Of a DNA stretch of 39,905 nt, positions 1 to 7,791 are shown in pieces (position 1 is the first letter of the stretch; every line of letters starts with the position of its first letter). The DNA lies in the NCBI GenBank assembly GCA_945888705.1, contig CAMDAQ010000009.1, forward strand, positions 1 to 39,905, given 5' to 3'. The stretch comes from Singulisphaera sp. GP187. GTDB lineage: Bacteria > Planctomycetota > Phycisphaerae > Phycisphaerales > SM1A02. Below the pieces are notes generated by a model. That model was not told the DNA's origin. It did no database searches and saw nothing but the letters and a program-made list of their open reading frames with translations. Position numbers and translations under genes: made by a program.

Positions 1-1863
1 CCCGTCACGACCCTGCTCGCCATCGCCACCACAGCCATCGCCCACGACGGCATCGAGGAGCACGGTCGCCGCCATCGGCTGCCGTGGTTCCATGCGCAGT
101 CGCAGCAGGAGCGCGTCTACGGCCAGGGCGGCGAGGGCGGCCGGATGGACCAGCGATCGCTCGCCGGTTTCTCGCTGCTGCAGGATGGGTTCACCGTCAT
201 CGGCCTGCCCGACACGCAGAACTATGCCAGTGACTTCCCCCAGATCTTCACGGCCCAGACCAACTGGGTCGTCGCGAGCCGCGATGCGCTCGACATCCGC
301 TTCGTGTCGCACTACGGCGACATCGTCAACAATGCCGACCAGGTCCTGCAGTGGGATCGCGCGGATGTGTCGATGCGGGTGCTGGATGACTCGGGCCTTG
401 CCTACGGCGTGTGCCCCGGCAACCATGACCTGACGCCCAGCGGTGGATCGGGCCAGCCATTCATCCCGCAGGAGTATGTGGCGCGCTTTGGACCCGCGCG
501 CTTCGCTGGCGATTCCTTCTTCAAGGGTGGGAGCGCCAGCGGCCTGAGCAGCTACCAGTTCTTCACTGCCGGCGGCGTGGACTTCCTTGCGCTCCATCTC
601 GCCTGCGACATGCCGATCGAGGAACTTGCCTGGGCACAGGGCGTGCTCGATGCGAACAAGCGCCGATGCGTGATGGTCACCACGCACCGCTACCTGCAGG
701 ATGCCGAGGACTACACCGCGGGCGTGCCGCTCGTGTCATCGGGTCGCTATCCGTCGGTCTGGTACGGCGTCGAAGGCACGTACCACCCGCAGGGCATCCA
801 GAGCGAGGAAGCCTGGCAGTGGTTCCTGCGCAAGAACACGAACATCTTCCTCGTGAACTGCGGGCACTTCCACGAGGAGTTCCGGCAGGTCAGCCAGAAC
901 GTGGCGGGCAAGCCGGTGCACGAGGTGCTCGCCGACTTCCAGGACGATCCCAACGGCGGTGACGGCTGGCTGCGCATCATGAAGTTCGACACCGTCAGCG
1001 GCACGATCGATGTGGACACGTACTCGCCCACCCTTCAGGCGATCCGCACCGCCGACGAGAGCGACTTCACGCTCGCGGTCAACTTCGCGGACTACCGGTT
1101 GCCGATCGACCGCGGCTTCAAGGCCTACCAACAGGGCGTGAACGGATACCAGGGCACGCAAGACACCTGGGTGAGCCAGCAGAATCCCAACACGAGCTAC
1201 GGCAACAACGACACGCGCGTCTCCGACGACGACACCGCCAACTCGATCTTCACCGACTACCGCGGCCAAGCCCTCGTGCGGTTCGACGGCATCATCGGGC
1301 CGGGTCAAGTGCCCGCGGGCTCCACGATCAGCAACGCGACCTTGGTGATCGACGTGCCGGACGACATCGACACGCCCCTCTATAACCCGTCGTTCTTCGT
1401 GTACGAGGTGATCCGCAGTTGGAACGAGTCATCGACCTGGAATTCGCTCGGTGGTGGGCTCTCGCCGGGCGCCGACCTCGGCGCGCAGGTGGGCTCGTTC
1501 CTTGGCGACAGCGTCCCTAACGGTGACGCGATGCGCCGCATCAACGTCACGGCGGCGGTGCAGGCGTGGGCGAACGGCTCGCCGAACTACGGGCTCGCCA
1601 TCCTGCCGCAGATCATCAGCGGCAACGACGATGGCATCGAGATCCGTTCGAGCGAGAACGGCAATACGATCCTCCGCCCTCGGCTGGAGATCACCTATGC
1701 CGTCACGCCGACCGGCCCTGACCTCGACGGCGACGGCGTGGTGGGCGGCTCCGACCTGGCGGTCCTGCTCGGCGCGTGGGGTGGAAGCGGCGCGGCCGAC
1801 CTCGACGGCAACGGCGTGGTCGATGGCGGGGACCTGGCGATCGTGCTCGGCTCGTGGGGCTGA
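1..1863 (+). CDS. Secreted calcineurin-like metallophosphoesterase with DNRLRE-like domain and C-terminal dockerin-like tag (5' partial)
   Basis: The ORF track starts this gene at the internal ATG at 145, but the frame is open to base 1. The extra codons read as the end of a signal peptide (TLLAIATTAIA, then HDG), so the true start lies before the window and 620 residues are visible. Counting from base 1, metallophosphoesterase metal-site motifs follow: PDTQNY near residue 70, HYGD near 104, GNHD near 140, and NCGHFHE near 286. Residues of about 377-569 resemble the DNRLRE/CBM96 beta-sandwich found in surface proteins (NTSYGNN, AVQAWANG, SSENGN). The last 48 residues are two dockerin-like calcium loops ending in WG, without the cysteine pair present in the next two tagged genes. 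By family it would hydrolyse phosphoesters outside the cytoplasm; the substrate is unknown. Gene and fold are secure, exact specificity is not. Confidence 0.9.
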   Translation, partial: PVTTLLAIATTAIAHDGIEEHGRRHRLPWFHAQSQQERVYGQGGEGGRMDQRSLAGFSLLQDGFTVIGLPDTQNYASDFPQIFTAQTNWVVASRDALDIRFVSHYGDIVNNADQVLQWDRADVSMRVLDDSGLAYGVCPGNHDLTPSGGSGQPFIPQEYVARFGPARFAGDSFFKGGSASGLSSYQFFTAGGVDFLALHLACDMPIEELAWAQGVLDANKRRCVMVTTHRYLQDAEDYTAGVPLVSSGRYPSVWYGVEGTYHPQGIQSEEAWQWFLRKNTNIFLVNCGHFHEEFRQVSQNVAGKPVHEVLADFQDDPNGGDGWLRIMKFDTVSGTIDVDTYSPTLQAIRTADESDFTLAVNFADYRLPIDRGFKAYQQGVNGYQGTQDTWVSQQNPNTSYGNNDTRVSDDDTANSIFTDYRGQALVRFDGIIGPGQVPAGSTISNATLVIDVPDDIDTPLYNPSFFVYEVIRSWNESSTWNSLGGGLSPGADLGAQVGSFLGDSVPNGDAMRRINVTAAVQAWANGSPNYGLAILPQIISGNDDGIEIRSSENGNTILRPRLEITYAVTPTGPDLDGDGVVGGSDLAVLLGAWGGSGAADLDGNGVVDGGDLAIVLGSWG

Positions 1864-1968
1864 GCGGATCGGCTTGCGAGATGTGAGCGGAACGCTTACG
1901 AGCTCCTGACCCATCCCCATCACAGCCCTTGCATCGGACGCGAATACTCCTGACGGCCTGCGTGCCAC

Positions 1969-1974
1969 AAGGAG
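1969..1974 (+). promoter_or_regulatory. Ribosome-binding site fixing the PhoD-like start
   Basis: AAGGAG lies 5 nt before the ATG at 1980. It supports that start over the upstream start at 1929 in the ORF track, because a signal peptide begins at the same ATG. Confidence 0.75.
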
Positions 1975-1979
1975 AAACC

Positions 1980-3830
1980 ATGCTGCAGACAGCCTCGATC
2001 ACCGCGTCCGTCCTCGCTCTGTCTTCAACCGCCCTCGCCGGATCGGCCCTGCCCACCATCGCCGTGGGCGACGTCGTCGGTGGCCGAGCGGTCCTGATCG
2101 CTCGCCCCAGTGCCGGTACCGGCACGCTGACCATCGAGGTCGCCCGCGACAGCGCCTTCTCCGACCTCGTCTCGGCGTCGTCGGTTGATGTCGACAACGC
2201 CTTGGTCCCCGGCAAGATCGTCGTCAACGGTCTGCAGGCGGGCCAGTACTTCGCACGCGTGATCGATGGATCGCAGTCACGGACCGCGACCTTCACGATG
2301 CGCGCCACGCCGGTGGCGCAGGCTGATCGCTCCGAGGGTGCGCGCTTCGGCGTGACCGGAGACTGGCGCGGCGACGTCGGGCTGTTCACCGCCATCGGCA
2401 ACGCCGACGAGCGTGGCCTCGAGTTCTTCGTCAAGTTGGGTGACACGATCTACGGGGACGTGGCGAGCCCAGCCGTGCCCAATGGTCCGGCGGCGACCCT
2501 CGATGAGTTCCGCGCCAAGCACATCGAGAACTATGCACCGAGCTACGGCATCGACCCGTGGGGCGAGCTCGCCTCGGCCATGCCCACGTTCGCGATGATC
2601 GATGACCACGAGGTGACCAACAACTTCTGCGGTGGCGCGTTTGACGCGGCGAGCGGCTGGTACAACCAGGGCAGCCTCTACGTGAACGGACTGCAGGCCT
2701 TCGTCGAGCACAACCCGATGGTCGCCGCGACCTGGTCAGCCACGGGCAATCCCGCGTTCGACGCGCGCATGGCGGGCCGTCCCGACCTCTACCGTTCGTT
2801 CGCGTGGGGCGAGGATGCCGCCGTGTTCATGGTAGATGCGCGCAGCTTCCGTGACGCGAATCTCACGCCTGTCGTGAACCCGTTCGACCCGGCCGAAGTT
2901 GGAGCATTCCTTCAGGCGAGCTTCGATCCCACGCGCACGATGCTCGGGGTGCCGCAGGTCCAGCGGCTGCTTGCCGACCTTGCGCAGGCTCAGGCGCGTG
3001 GCGTGACGTGGAAGTTCCTGATGACGTCGATGCCGTTCCAGAACTTCGGACCGCTGGCGGGCGAGGATCGCTGGGAGGGCTACGCCGCCGAGCGCGCGTT
3101 CATCCTGCAGCAGGCCGCGGCGCTGGGAATCACGAACCTCGTCTTCGTGACGGCCGACTTCCACGGAACGATCGTCAACGACATCACCGTGCCGAACCCG
3201 GCGAACCCGTTCCAGCAGCTCTTCACGGGCGCGTTCGAGATCATCACGGGATCGGTCGCCTACTCGGCGCCCGCTGGCCCGACCTTCGCGCAGCTTGGCT
3301 TGGCGACCGGTGCACTGACTCCTCAACAGTTCGCGTTCTACCAGACGCTGCCGAATGCGTCGAAGGATGTGTTCGTGCAGGGCTTGCTCGATCAGGTGAT
3401 CGGTGGCTACGGCTATTCGCCGACCGGTATCCAGGATCCGTCGATCGACGCGACCTTCAGCGTCGGTGGTCCGGTCGCCGTGCACCACTATGGTTGGACC
3501 GAGTTCGATGTCGATGCCCAGACCAAGGACCTGACGCTGACGACCTACGGCGTCGATTGGTACTCGCCTGCCGAGGTCATTGCCGACCCTCAGGCAATCA
3601 TCGCCCGTCCCATCACCATCCGCCAGCAGTTCACCGTGAAGGCGCGTGGCCTGCCGGCCTGCCCTGGGGATCTCAACGGTGACCGCGTCGTCGACGGTGC
3701 CGACCTGGGTGCCATGCTCGAGTCCTGGGGAACCTGCGCAGGCTCCTGCGCCGCCGATCTGAACGGCAGTGGCAGCGTCGACGGCGACGATCTCGCCGTG
3801 CTGCTCGCCTCGTGGGGCGGTGACTGCTGA
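1980..3830 (+). CDS. Secreted PhoD-like alkaline phosphatase with C-terminal dockerin-like tag
   Basis: This 616-residue protein starts at the ATG at 1980, behind a clear AAGGAG; the 1929 start in the ORF track adds 17 residues ahead of the signal peptide. Residues 1 to about 22 are a signal peptide ending in ALAG. A fibronectin-like N-terminal part is followed by the PhoD metallophosphatase core: GDWRGD near 126, KLGDTIYGD near 151, IDDHEVTNN near 207 and VTADFHG near 389. The C-terminus (about 560-616) holds two dockerin-like loops (DLNGDRVVDGADL, DLNGSGSVDGDDL) joined by a segment with two cysteines (TCAGSC). PhoD enzymes are calcium/iron-dependent phosphomono- and diesterases that release phosphate outside the cell. 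It sits between two other exported phosphoester-hydrolase-like genes with the same tag, which suggests a phosphorus-scavenging group. A hairpin follows 30 nt after the stop. Confidence 0.92.
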   Translation: MLQTASITASVLALSSTALAGSALPTIAVGDVVGGRAVLIARPSAGTGTLTIEVARDSAFSDLVSASSVDVDNALVPGKIVVNGLQAGQYFARVIDGSQSRTATFTMRATPVAQADRSEGARFGVTGDWRGDVGLFTAIGNADERGLEFFVKLGDTIYGDVASPAVPNGPAATLDEFRAKHIENYAPSYGIDPWGELASAMPTFAMIDDHEVTNNFCGGAFDAASGWYNQGSLYVNGLQAFVEHNPMVAATWSATGNPAFDARMAGRPDLYRSFAWGEDAAVFMVDARSFRDANLTPVVNPFDPAEVGAFLQASFDPTRTMLGVPQVQRLLADLAQAQARGVTWKFLMTSMPFQNFGPLAGEDRWEGYAAERAFILQQAAALGITNLVFVTADFHGTIVNDITVPNPANPFQQLFTGAFEIITGSVAYSAPAGPTFAQLGLATGALTPQQFAFYQTLPNASKDVFVQGLLDQVIGGYGYSPTGIQDPSIDATFSVGGPVAVHHYGWTEFDVDAQTKDLTLTTYGVDWYSPAEVIADPQAIIARPITIRQQFTVKARGLPACPGDLNGDRVVDGADLGAMLESWGTCAGSCAADLNGSGSVDGDDLAVLLASWGGDC

Positions 3831-3859
3831 GACGTGGGTTCGAAACTTCGGTCGGAGCG

Positions 3860-3887
3860 GCACGGGCGTCCTTCGGGGCGCCCGTGC
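3860..3887 (+). terminator. Hairpin terminator with UUCG tetraloop and GCGTT tail
   Basis: A 12-bp GC-rich stem (one T-G pair) closes on a TTCG tetraloop 30 nt after the PhoD-like stop. It is followed by TGCGTTG rather than a run of T. Nearly the same element occurs at 7757-7784, and a related one at 38949-38980. Confidence 0.75.
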
Positions 3888-3981
3888 TGCGTTGCGATTC
3901 GGCAGTCGGCGATGCCGATTCTCATGATTCCCTTGTCCGATCTTGACCAATTGCTTGCGGATGGTGACGAGGCTCCCACCC

Positions 3982-3985
3982 GGAG
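3982..3985 (+). promoter_or_regulatory. Ribosome-binding site of the phytase-like gene
   Basis: GGAG lies 6 nt before the ATG at 3992, in the leader GGAGACCATC. The same leader words precede the protease gene at 32333. Confidence 0.65.
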
Positions 3986-3991
3986 ACCATC

Positions 3992-6931
3992 ATGATCACC
4001 GCTGCCATTGCGATCGTTGCCCTTGCCGGAACCCCAGACATCACGCTCGAGTTCCTAGGCCGGACCATCTCGGGCGGGTACGACGTCTCGGCCGCCGAGG
4101 TGGTGGCCTATGACCCTGCGACGCAGCGCGCCTTCGTGGCCAACGCCCTCGCGAATGCCGTCGACCTGGTCGACCTCTCCGACCCGTCTGCGCCGGTGCG
4201 AGTCGGCTCGATCTCGCTGCTTCCCTTCGGTGGTGGGCTGCAGAGCGTGGCGACCCGCAATGGACTCGTGGCGCTCGCGGTCGAGGCTATTCCGAAGACC
4301 GATCCCGGCAAGGTGGTCTTCATGGACACATCCGGCACGATCATCACGGCGGTGACCGTTGGGGCACTCCCGGATCATGTCTCATTCACGCCTGACGGGA
4401 CGCGGCTGGTCGTCTGCAATGAGGGCGAGCCCGACCTGAACTATGCCGTCGATCCCGAAGGATCGATCTCGGTCATCGACGTCAGCGGAACGACGATCGA
4501 GCAGTCGGATGTCGTGACACTGGGTTTCAACGGGCTCCCCGCAGGCACGGTCGATCCCTCGATCATCGCGTTCGGCGCCAACGCACCGACCCTCGCCCAG
4601 GACCTTGAGCCGGAGTACGCATCCGTGGCGTCCGACTCCCGGTCGGCGGTGGTGACCTTGCAGGAACACAGCGCCGTGGTCTTCGTCGATCTCACCATCC
4701 CTGCCATCACCGCCATCCGGCCGCTTGGCCTGAAGGACCATGCCGAAGGCGTACCGAGCCTGGTCACGGCCACGCTGTCCAGTGTTCCGTCGCTCGGCTC
4801 GACGGCCGCGGGCCAGGCGATCGAGCTCGGTGGCTTCAGCGGCCTCTGGCTCGACTCCATCAATCCAGCCACCGGTGTGATCACGTTCCTCGCCAATACG
4901 GATCGTGGACCGAACTGCGAACCGGTGAACGTGGATGGCGATCCGGCGCTCGAGCGCCCGTTCCCGTTGCCGGACTTCCAGCCGCGCGTCTGCACACTGA
5001 CGTACGACCCGTCGACCAATGCAGTTGCGTTGGCGGGAGAGATCCTCTTGCGCAAGCCTGACGGATCCCCGCTGACTGGCCTGCCCAACGTGCTCGGTCA
5101 GTCTGCCGGTCTGGCGAACACGGACGAGCAGCCGTGCGATCTGCGGGGCAATCCCATCGCGCTCGATCCGCTGGGTGCGGATCTCGAGGGCATCGTGCGG
5201 ACCAGTGATGGGTCGCTCTGGCTGTGCGATGAGTATCGCCCCTCGCTGTTCCGGTTCGATGCGACCGGCCTGATGCTGGCCCGCTACGTGCCTCTAGGCG
5301 CCAATGCGTACGGGAGCACGTTGGGCACCGAGGCATTCCCCGCGGTCTACGCGCAGCGGCGCGACAACCGCGGCTTCGAGGCGATCGCCGTCTGGAACGA
5401 CCGCGTCTACTGCTTCGTGCAGAGCCCCCTCGACAATCCCGACGTGGCCAATGACGCGAACTCCAAGGCATCCCGGAACATCCGGATTGCCGTGTTCGAT
5501 CCCTCGACCGAGACGGTCGTCGAGGAGTACCTCTACGTGCTCGAAGGCGGAGCAAGCGACAAGATCGGTGATGCCTGTGCGTCCGGCCCCGGCCGATTCC
5601 TGGTGATCGAGCGCGACAGTGCCGTCGGCGCCTCGAGCCTGAAGAAGATCTTCGAGATCGATCTTGCGGGGGCAACGGACCTCTCGACGCTTCCCGCCAG
5701 CGTGACCGGTCCGGGCGGCACGCTCGACCGAATGACGTCGGCCCAGCTCGCCGCCGCGGGCATCGTCCCGGTGAGCAAGTCCGTCCGTGTCGATCTTGCT
5801 GCCGCCGGCTACGCCGCCATCGGCGACAAGGTGGAGGGACTCGCGATGCGCGATCGATCCACGCTGTTCGTGATCAATGACAACGACTTCCAGATGCAGG
5901 GCACGTTCGACCCTTCGACCGGCTTGCTGACACGCAATCCCTCACCCGTCGACTCCGTGCTCGGCATCATCACCTTTGGTGGCAATGGGATCGACCCTAC
6001 GGACCAGGATGGTGGCAACATCATTCGCGCGTGGCCGGTGTTCGGCGCGTACATGCCCGATGCAGTGGCGAGCTTCTCGGCAGGCGGTCAGGACTACTTC
6101 GTGACCGCCAACGAGGGCGACGCCCGCGAGTGGGGAAGCTTTACCGACGGCACGCCTGTCAGCACCGCGACGGTGGTGCTCGACCCGCAGGTCTTCCCCG
6201 GCCGAGCCTGGCTGAAGGGCAACGCGCGTCTGGGTCGCCTGCAGGTCCGGAAGGACCTTGGGGACCTTGATGGGGACGGCGACTACGACCGGCTGGTCGC
6301 CTTCGGGGCACGCAGTTTTTCGATCTGGAATGCGCAGGGCGATCGGGTCTGGGACTCCGGCGACCAGTTGGAGCAGATCACGGCGGCTCGCTTCCCAGCG
6401 AACTTCAACTGCAGCAACACCAACAACTCCCGCGACAACCGCAGCCGGCAAAAGGGGCCTGAGCCGGAAGGTGTGACGGTCGGAACCGTGGCAGGCAAGC
6501 AGTACATGTTCGGTTGCCTTGAGCGTGTGGGTGGCGTCATGGCGTGGTGCATCGACGATCCTGCCGCACCGATCTTCCAGGACTACGTGAATCCCCGTGA
6601 CTTCACCCAGTTGCCCTTCCTTGGCAACGCTGGGGACCTCGGTTCCGAGGGGCTGGCATTCGTACGCGGCGATGACTCCCCCAACGGCAAGCCGCTGGTC
6701 CTGGTGGCCAACGAGGTCAGCGGGACGCTGTCGGTGCTCCAGGTCAACGTGTCATGCTCAACCGTTGGAGACCTGAACGGCGACTGCGCCATCGATGGCA
6801 CTGATCTCGCCGTCCTGCTGGGGGGCTGGGGCCCCTGTGTCCCGGGTGAGGCCTGCCCGGCCGACCTCGACAGCAACGGCCTCGTGGACGGGGGAGACCT
6901 GGCTCAGTTGCTCGGAGTTTGGGGCCTGTGA
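3992..6931 (+). CDS. Secreted choice-of-anchor I / esterase-like phytase-family protein with dockerin-like tag
   Basis: This 979-residue protein starts at the ATG at 3992 with a short hydrophobic start (AAIAIVALAG) that could be a signal peptide. Residues of about 20-260 look like the first part of a choice-of-anchor I beta-propeller (VANALANAVDLVDL, VVCNEGEPDL). Residues of about 265-670 resemble the esterase-like activity of phytase family (GGFSGLWLDS, FLANTDRGPN, DLEGIVRTSDGSLWLCDEY, NRGFEAIAV). Propeller motifs return near 690-890 (YFVTANEGDAREW), so the esterase-like part appears inserted into the propeller. The last 58 residues form the dockerin-like pair with a cysteine-bearing linker (CVPGEAC). 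Family knowledge suggests a calcium-dependent phosphoester or ester hydrolase, but the substrate is unproven. It follows the PhoD-like gene by 161 nt, beyond a terminator, so it probably has its own promoter. Confidence 0.88.
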   Translation: MITAAIAIVALAGTPDITLEFLGRTISGGYDVSAAEVVAYDPATQRAFVANALANAVDLVDLSDPSAPVRVGSISLLPFGGGLQSVATRNGLVALAVEAIPKTDPGKVVFMDTSGTIITAVTVGALPDHVSFTPDGTRLVVCNEGEPDLNYAVDPEGSISVIDVSGTTIEQSDVVTLGFNGLPAGTVDPSIIAFGANAPTLAQDLEPEYASVASDSRSAVVTLQEHSAVVFVDLTIPAITAIRPLGLKDHAEGVPSLVTATLSSVPSLGSTAAGQAIELGGFSGLWLDSINPATGVITFLANTDRGPNCEPVNVDGDPALERPFPLPDFQPRVCTLTYDPSTNAVALAGEILLRKPDGSPLTGLPNVLGQSAGLANTDEQPCDLRGNPIALDPLGADLEGIVRTSDGSLWLCDEYRPSLFRFDATGLMLARYVPLGANAYGSTLGTEAFPAVYAQRRDNRGFEAIAVWNDRVYCFVQSPLDNPDVANDANSKASRNIRIAVFDPSTETVVEEYLYVLEGGASDKIGDACASGPGRFLVIERDSAVGASSLKKIFEIDLAGATDLSTLPASVTGPGGTLDRMTSAQLAAAGIVPVSKSVRVDLAAAGYAAIGDKVEGLAMRDRSTLFVINDNDFQMQGTFDPSTGLLTRNPSPVDSVLGIITFGGNGIDPTDQDGGNIIRAWPVFGAYMPDAVASFSAGGQDYFVTANEGDAREWGSFTDGTPVSTATVVLDPQVFPGRAWLKGNARLGRLQVRKDLGDLDGDGDYDRLVAFGARSFSIWNAQGDRVWDSGDQLEQITAARFPANFNCSNTNNSRDNRSRQKGPEPEGVTVGTVAGKQYMFGCLERVGGVMAWCIDDPAAPIFQDYVNPRDFTQLPFLGNAGDLGSEGLAFVRGDDSPNGKPLVLVANEVSGTLSVLQVNVSCSTVGDLNGDCAIDGTDLAVLLGGWGPCVPGEACPADLDSNGLVDGGDLAQLLGVWGL

Positions 6932-7058
6932 TCTTTGCGACATCTTGACATTGGCTGAACGTGCCGTGAGTGCCAAACCTCGATGCTTCTTCTGGTTGAG
7001 AGGGTCGACAGGGCCCCCGAGCGTCGGGGTGTGTCAAAGCAGTTCACCTTTCCCTTCC

Positions 7059-7072
7059 TGAGAGGACTCTCA
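7059..7072 (+). promoter_or_regulatory. Inverted repeat enclosing the ribosome-binding site of the LTD gene
   Basis: TGAGAG-GA-CTCTCA has 6-bp arms and ends 2 nt before the ATG at 7075. The purine-rich AGAGGA inside it is the only candidate Shine-Dalgarno sequence. If transcribed, the arms could mask the site. Confidence 0.45.
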
Positions 7073-7074
7073 CC

Positions 7075-7725
7075 ATGAAGTTTGCCTGCCTCACCGCCGG
7101 TCTCGTGGCTGTGGTTGCCACGTCGGCCCACGCCAGCATCCGCATCACCGAAGTCATGAGCTCGAGCAACGGTCTCGGCTCCCCGACGCCGGACTGGATC
7201 GAAGTCACCAACTACGGTTCGAGCGCGATCAGCCTTGCTGGCTGGCGCATCGATGACGGCTCGTTCAACTTTGCCGTGTCGGCTGCCCTCAACGGCATCA
7301 CCTCGATCGGCGCTGGCGAGAGCGTCATCTTCATCGAGTCGGCGGCCGGCGCCGGCATTGCGGGCTTCCGCAACCACTGGGGCGGCCTCGCGGGCCTCCA
7401 GGTCGGCTACTACTCGGGATCTGGCCTCGGCTTCTCGTCGGGCGGCGACGGTGCGTGCCTGTTCGACTCGACCAACGCGATCTTGAGCCAAGTCAACTTC
7501 GGTGCAGCCACGTCCGGCTCGTCGTTCTTCTACGGCTGGACCAGCGCTGGCACCCTTGACTCGACCTACAACGGCGTGGTCAGCACCGTCGGCAGCATCG
7601 GGACGCAGATTGGCTTCTCGTCGACCGGCGACACTGGCTCGCTTGGCACTGCCATCGGCGTTCCAGCCCCCGGCGCGCTCGCGCTTCTGGGCCTCGCTGG
7701 CCTCGCAGGCCGTCGCTCGCGCTGA
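7075..7725 (+). CDS. Secreted lamin-tail-domain (LTD) protein with PEP-CTERM-like sorting tail
   Basis: The 216-residue protein begins with a signal peptide (about 1-21, ending AHA). Residues of about 22-140 match a lamin tail domain: RITEVMSSS, then PDWIEVTNYG, then ISLAGWRIDD and GESVIF. The C-terminus (196-216) reads VPAPGALALLGLAGLAGRRSR in effect: a short proline motif, a hydrophobic helix and a terminal arginine cluster, which is the layout of PEP-CTERM sorting signals. Such proteins are thought to be cut and transferred to the cell surface by exosortase/archaeosortase enzymes; none is encoded here. LTD domains occur in nucleases and in structural surface proteins, and no catalytic domain is visible, so a structural role is more likely. 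It lies among genes that use the dockerin-like tag and is followed by a strong hairpin. Confidence 0.88.
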   Translation: MKFACLTAGLVAVVATSAHASIRITEVMSSSNGLGSPTPDWIEVTNYGSSAISLAGWRIDDGSFNFAVSAALNGITSIGAGESVIFIESAAGAGIAGFRNHWGGLAGLQVGYYSGSGLGFSSGGDGACLFDSTNAILSQVNFGAATSGSSFFYGWTSAGTLDSTYNGVVSTVGSIGTQIGFSSTGDTGSLGTAIGVPAPGALALLGLAGLAGRRSR

Positions 7726-7756
7726 GCGTCGGCTCGACGCAACGTCGCTTTGACTC

Positions 7757-7784
7757 GCACGGGCGTCCCTCGGGACGCCCGTGC
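7757..7784 (+). terminator. Near-perfect hairpin terminator with GCGTT tail
   Basis: A perfect stem of 12-13 bp with a CTCG loop lies 32 nt after the LTD stop and is followed by TGCGTTG. It almost repeats the element at 3860-3887. It also argues against the 7750 start in the ORF track for the next gene, because that start would place the hairpin inside the coding region. Confidence 0.8.
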
Positions 7785-7791
7785 TGCGTTG

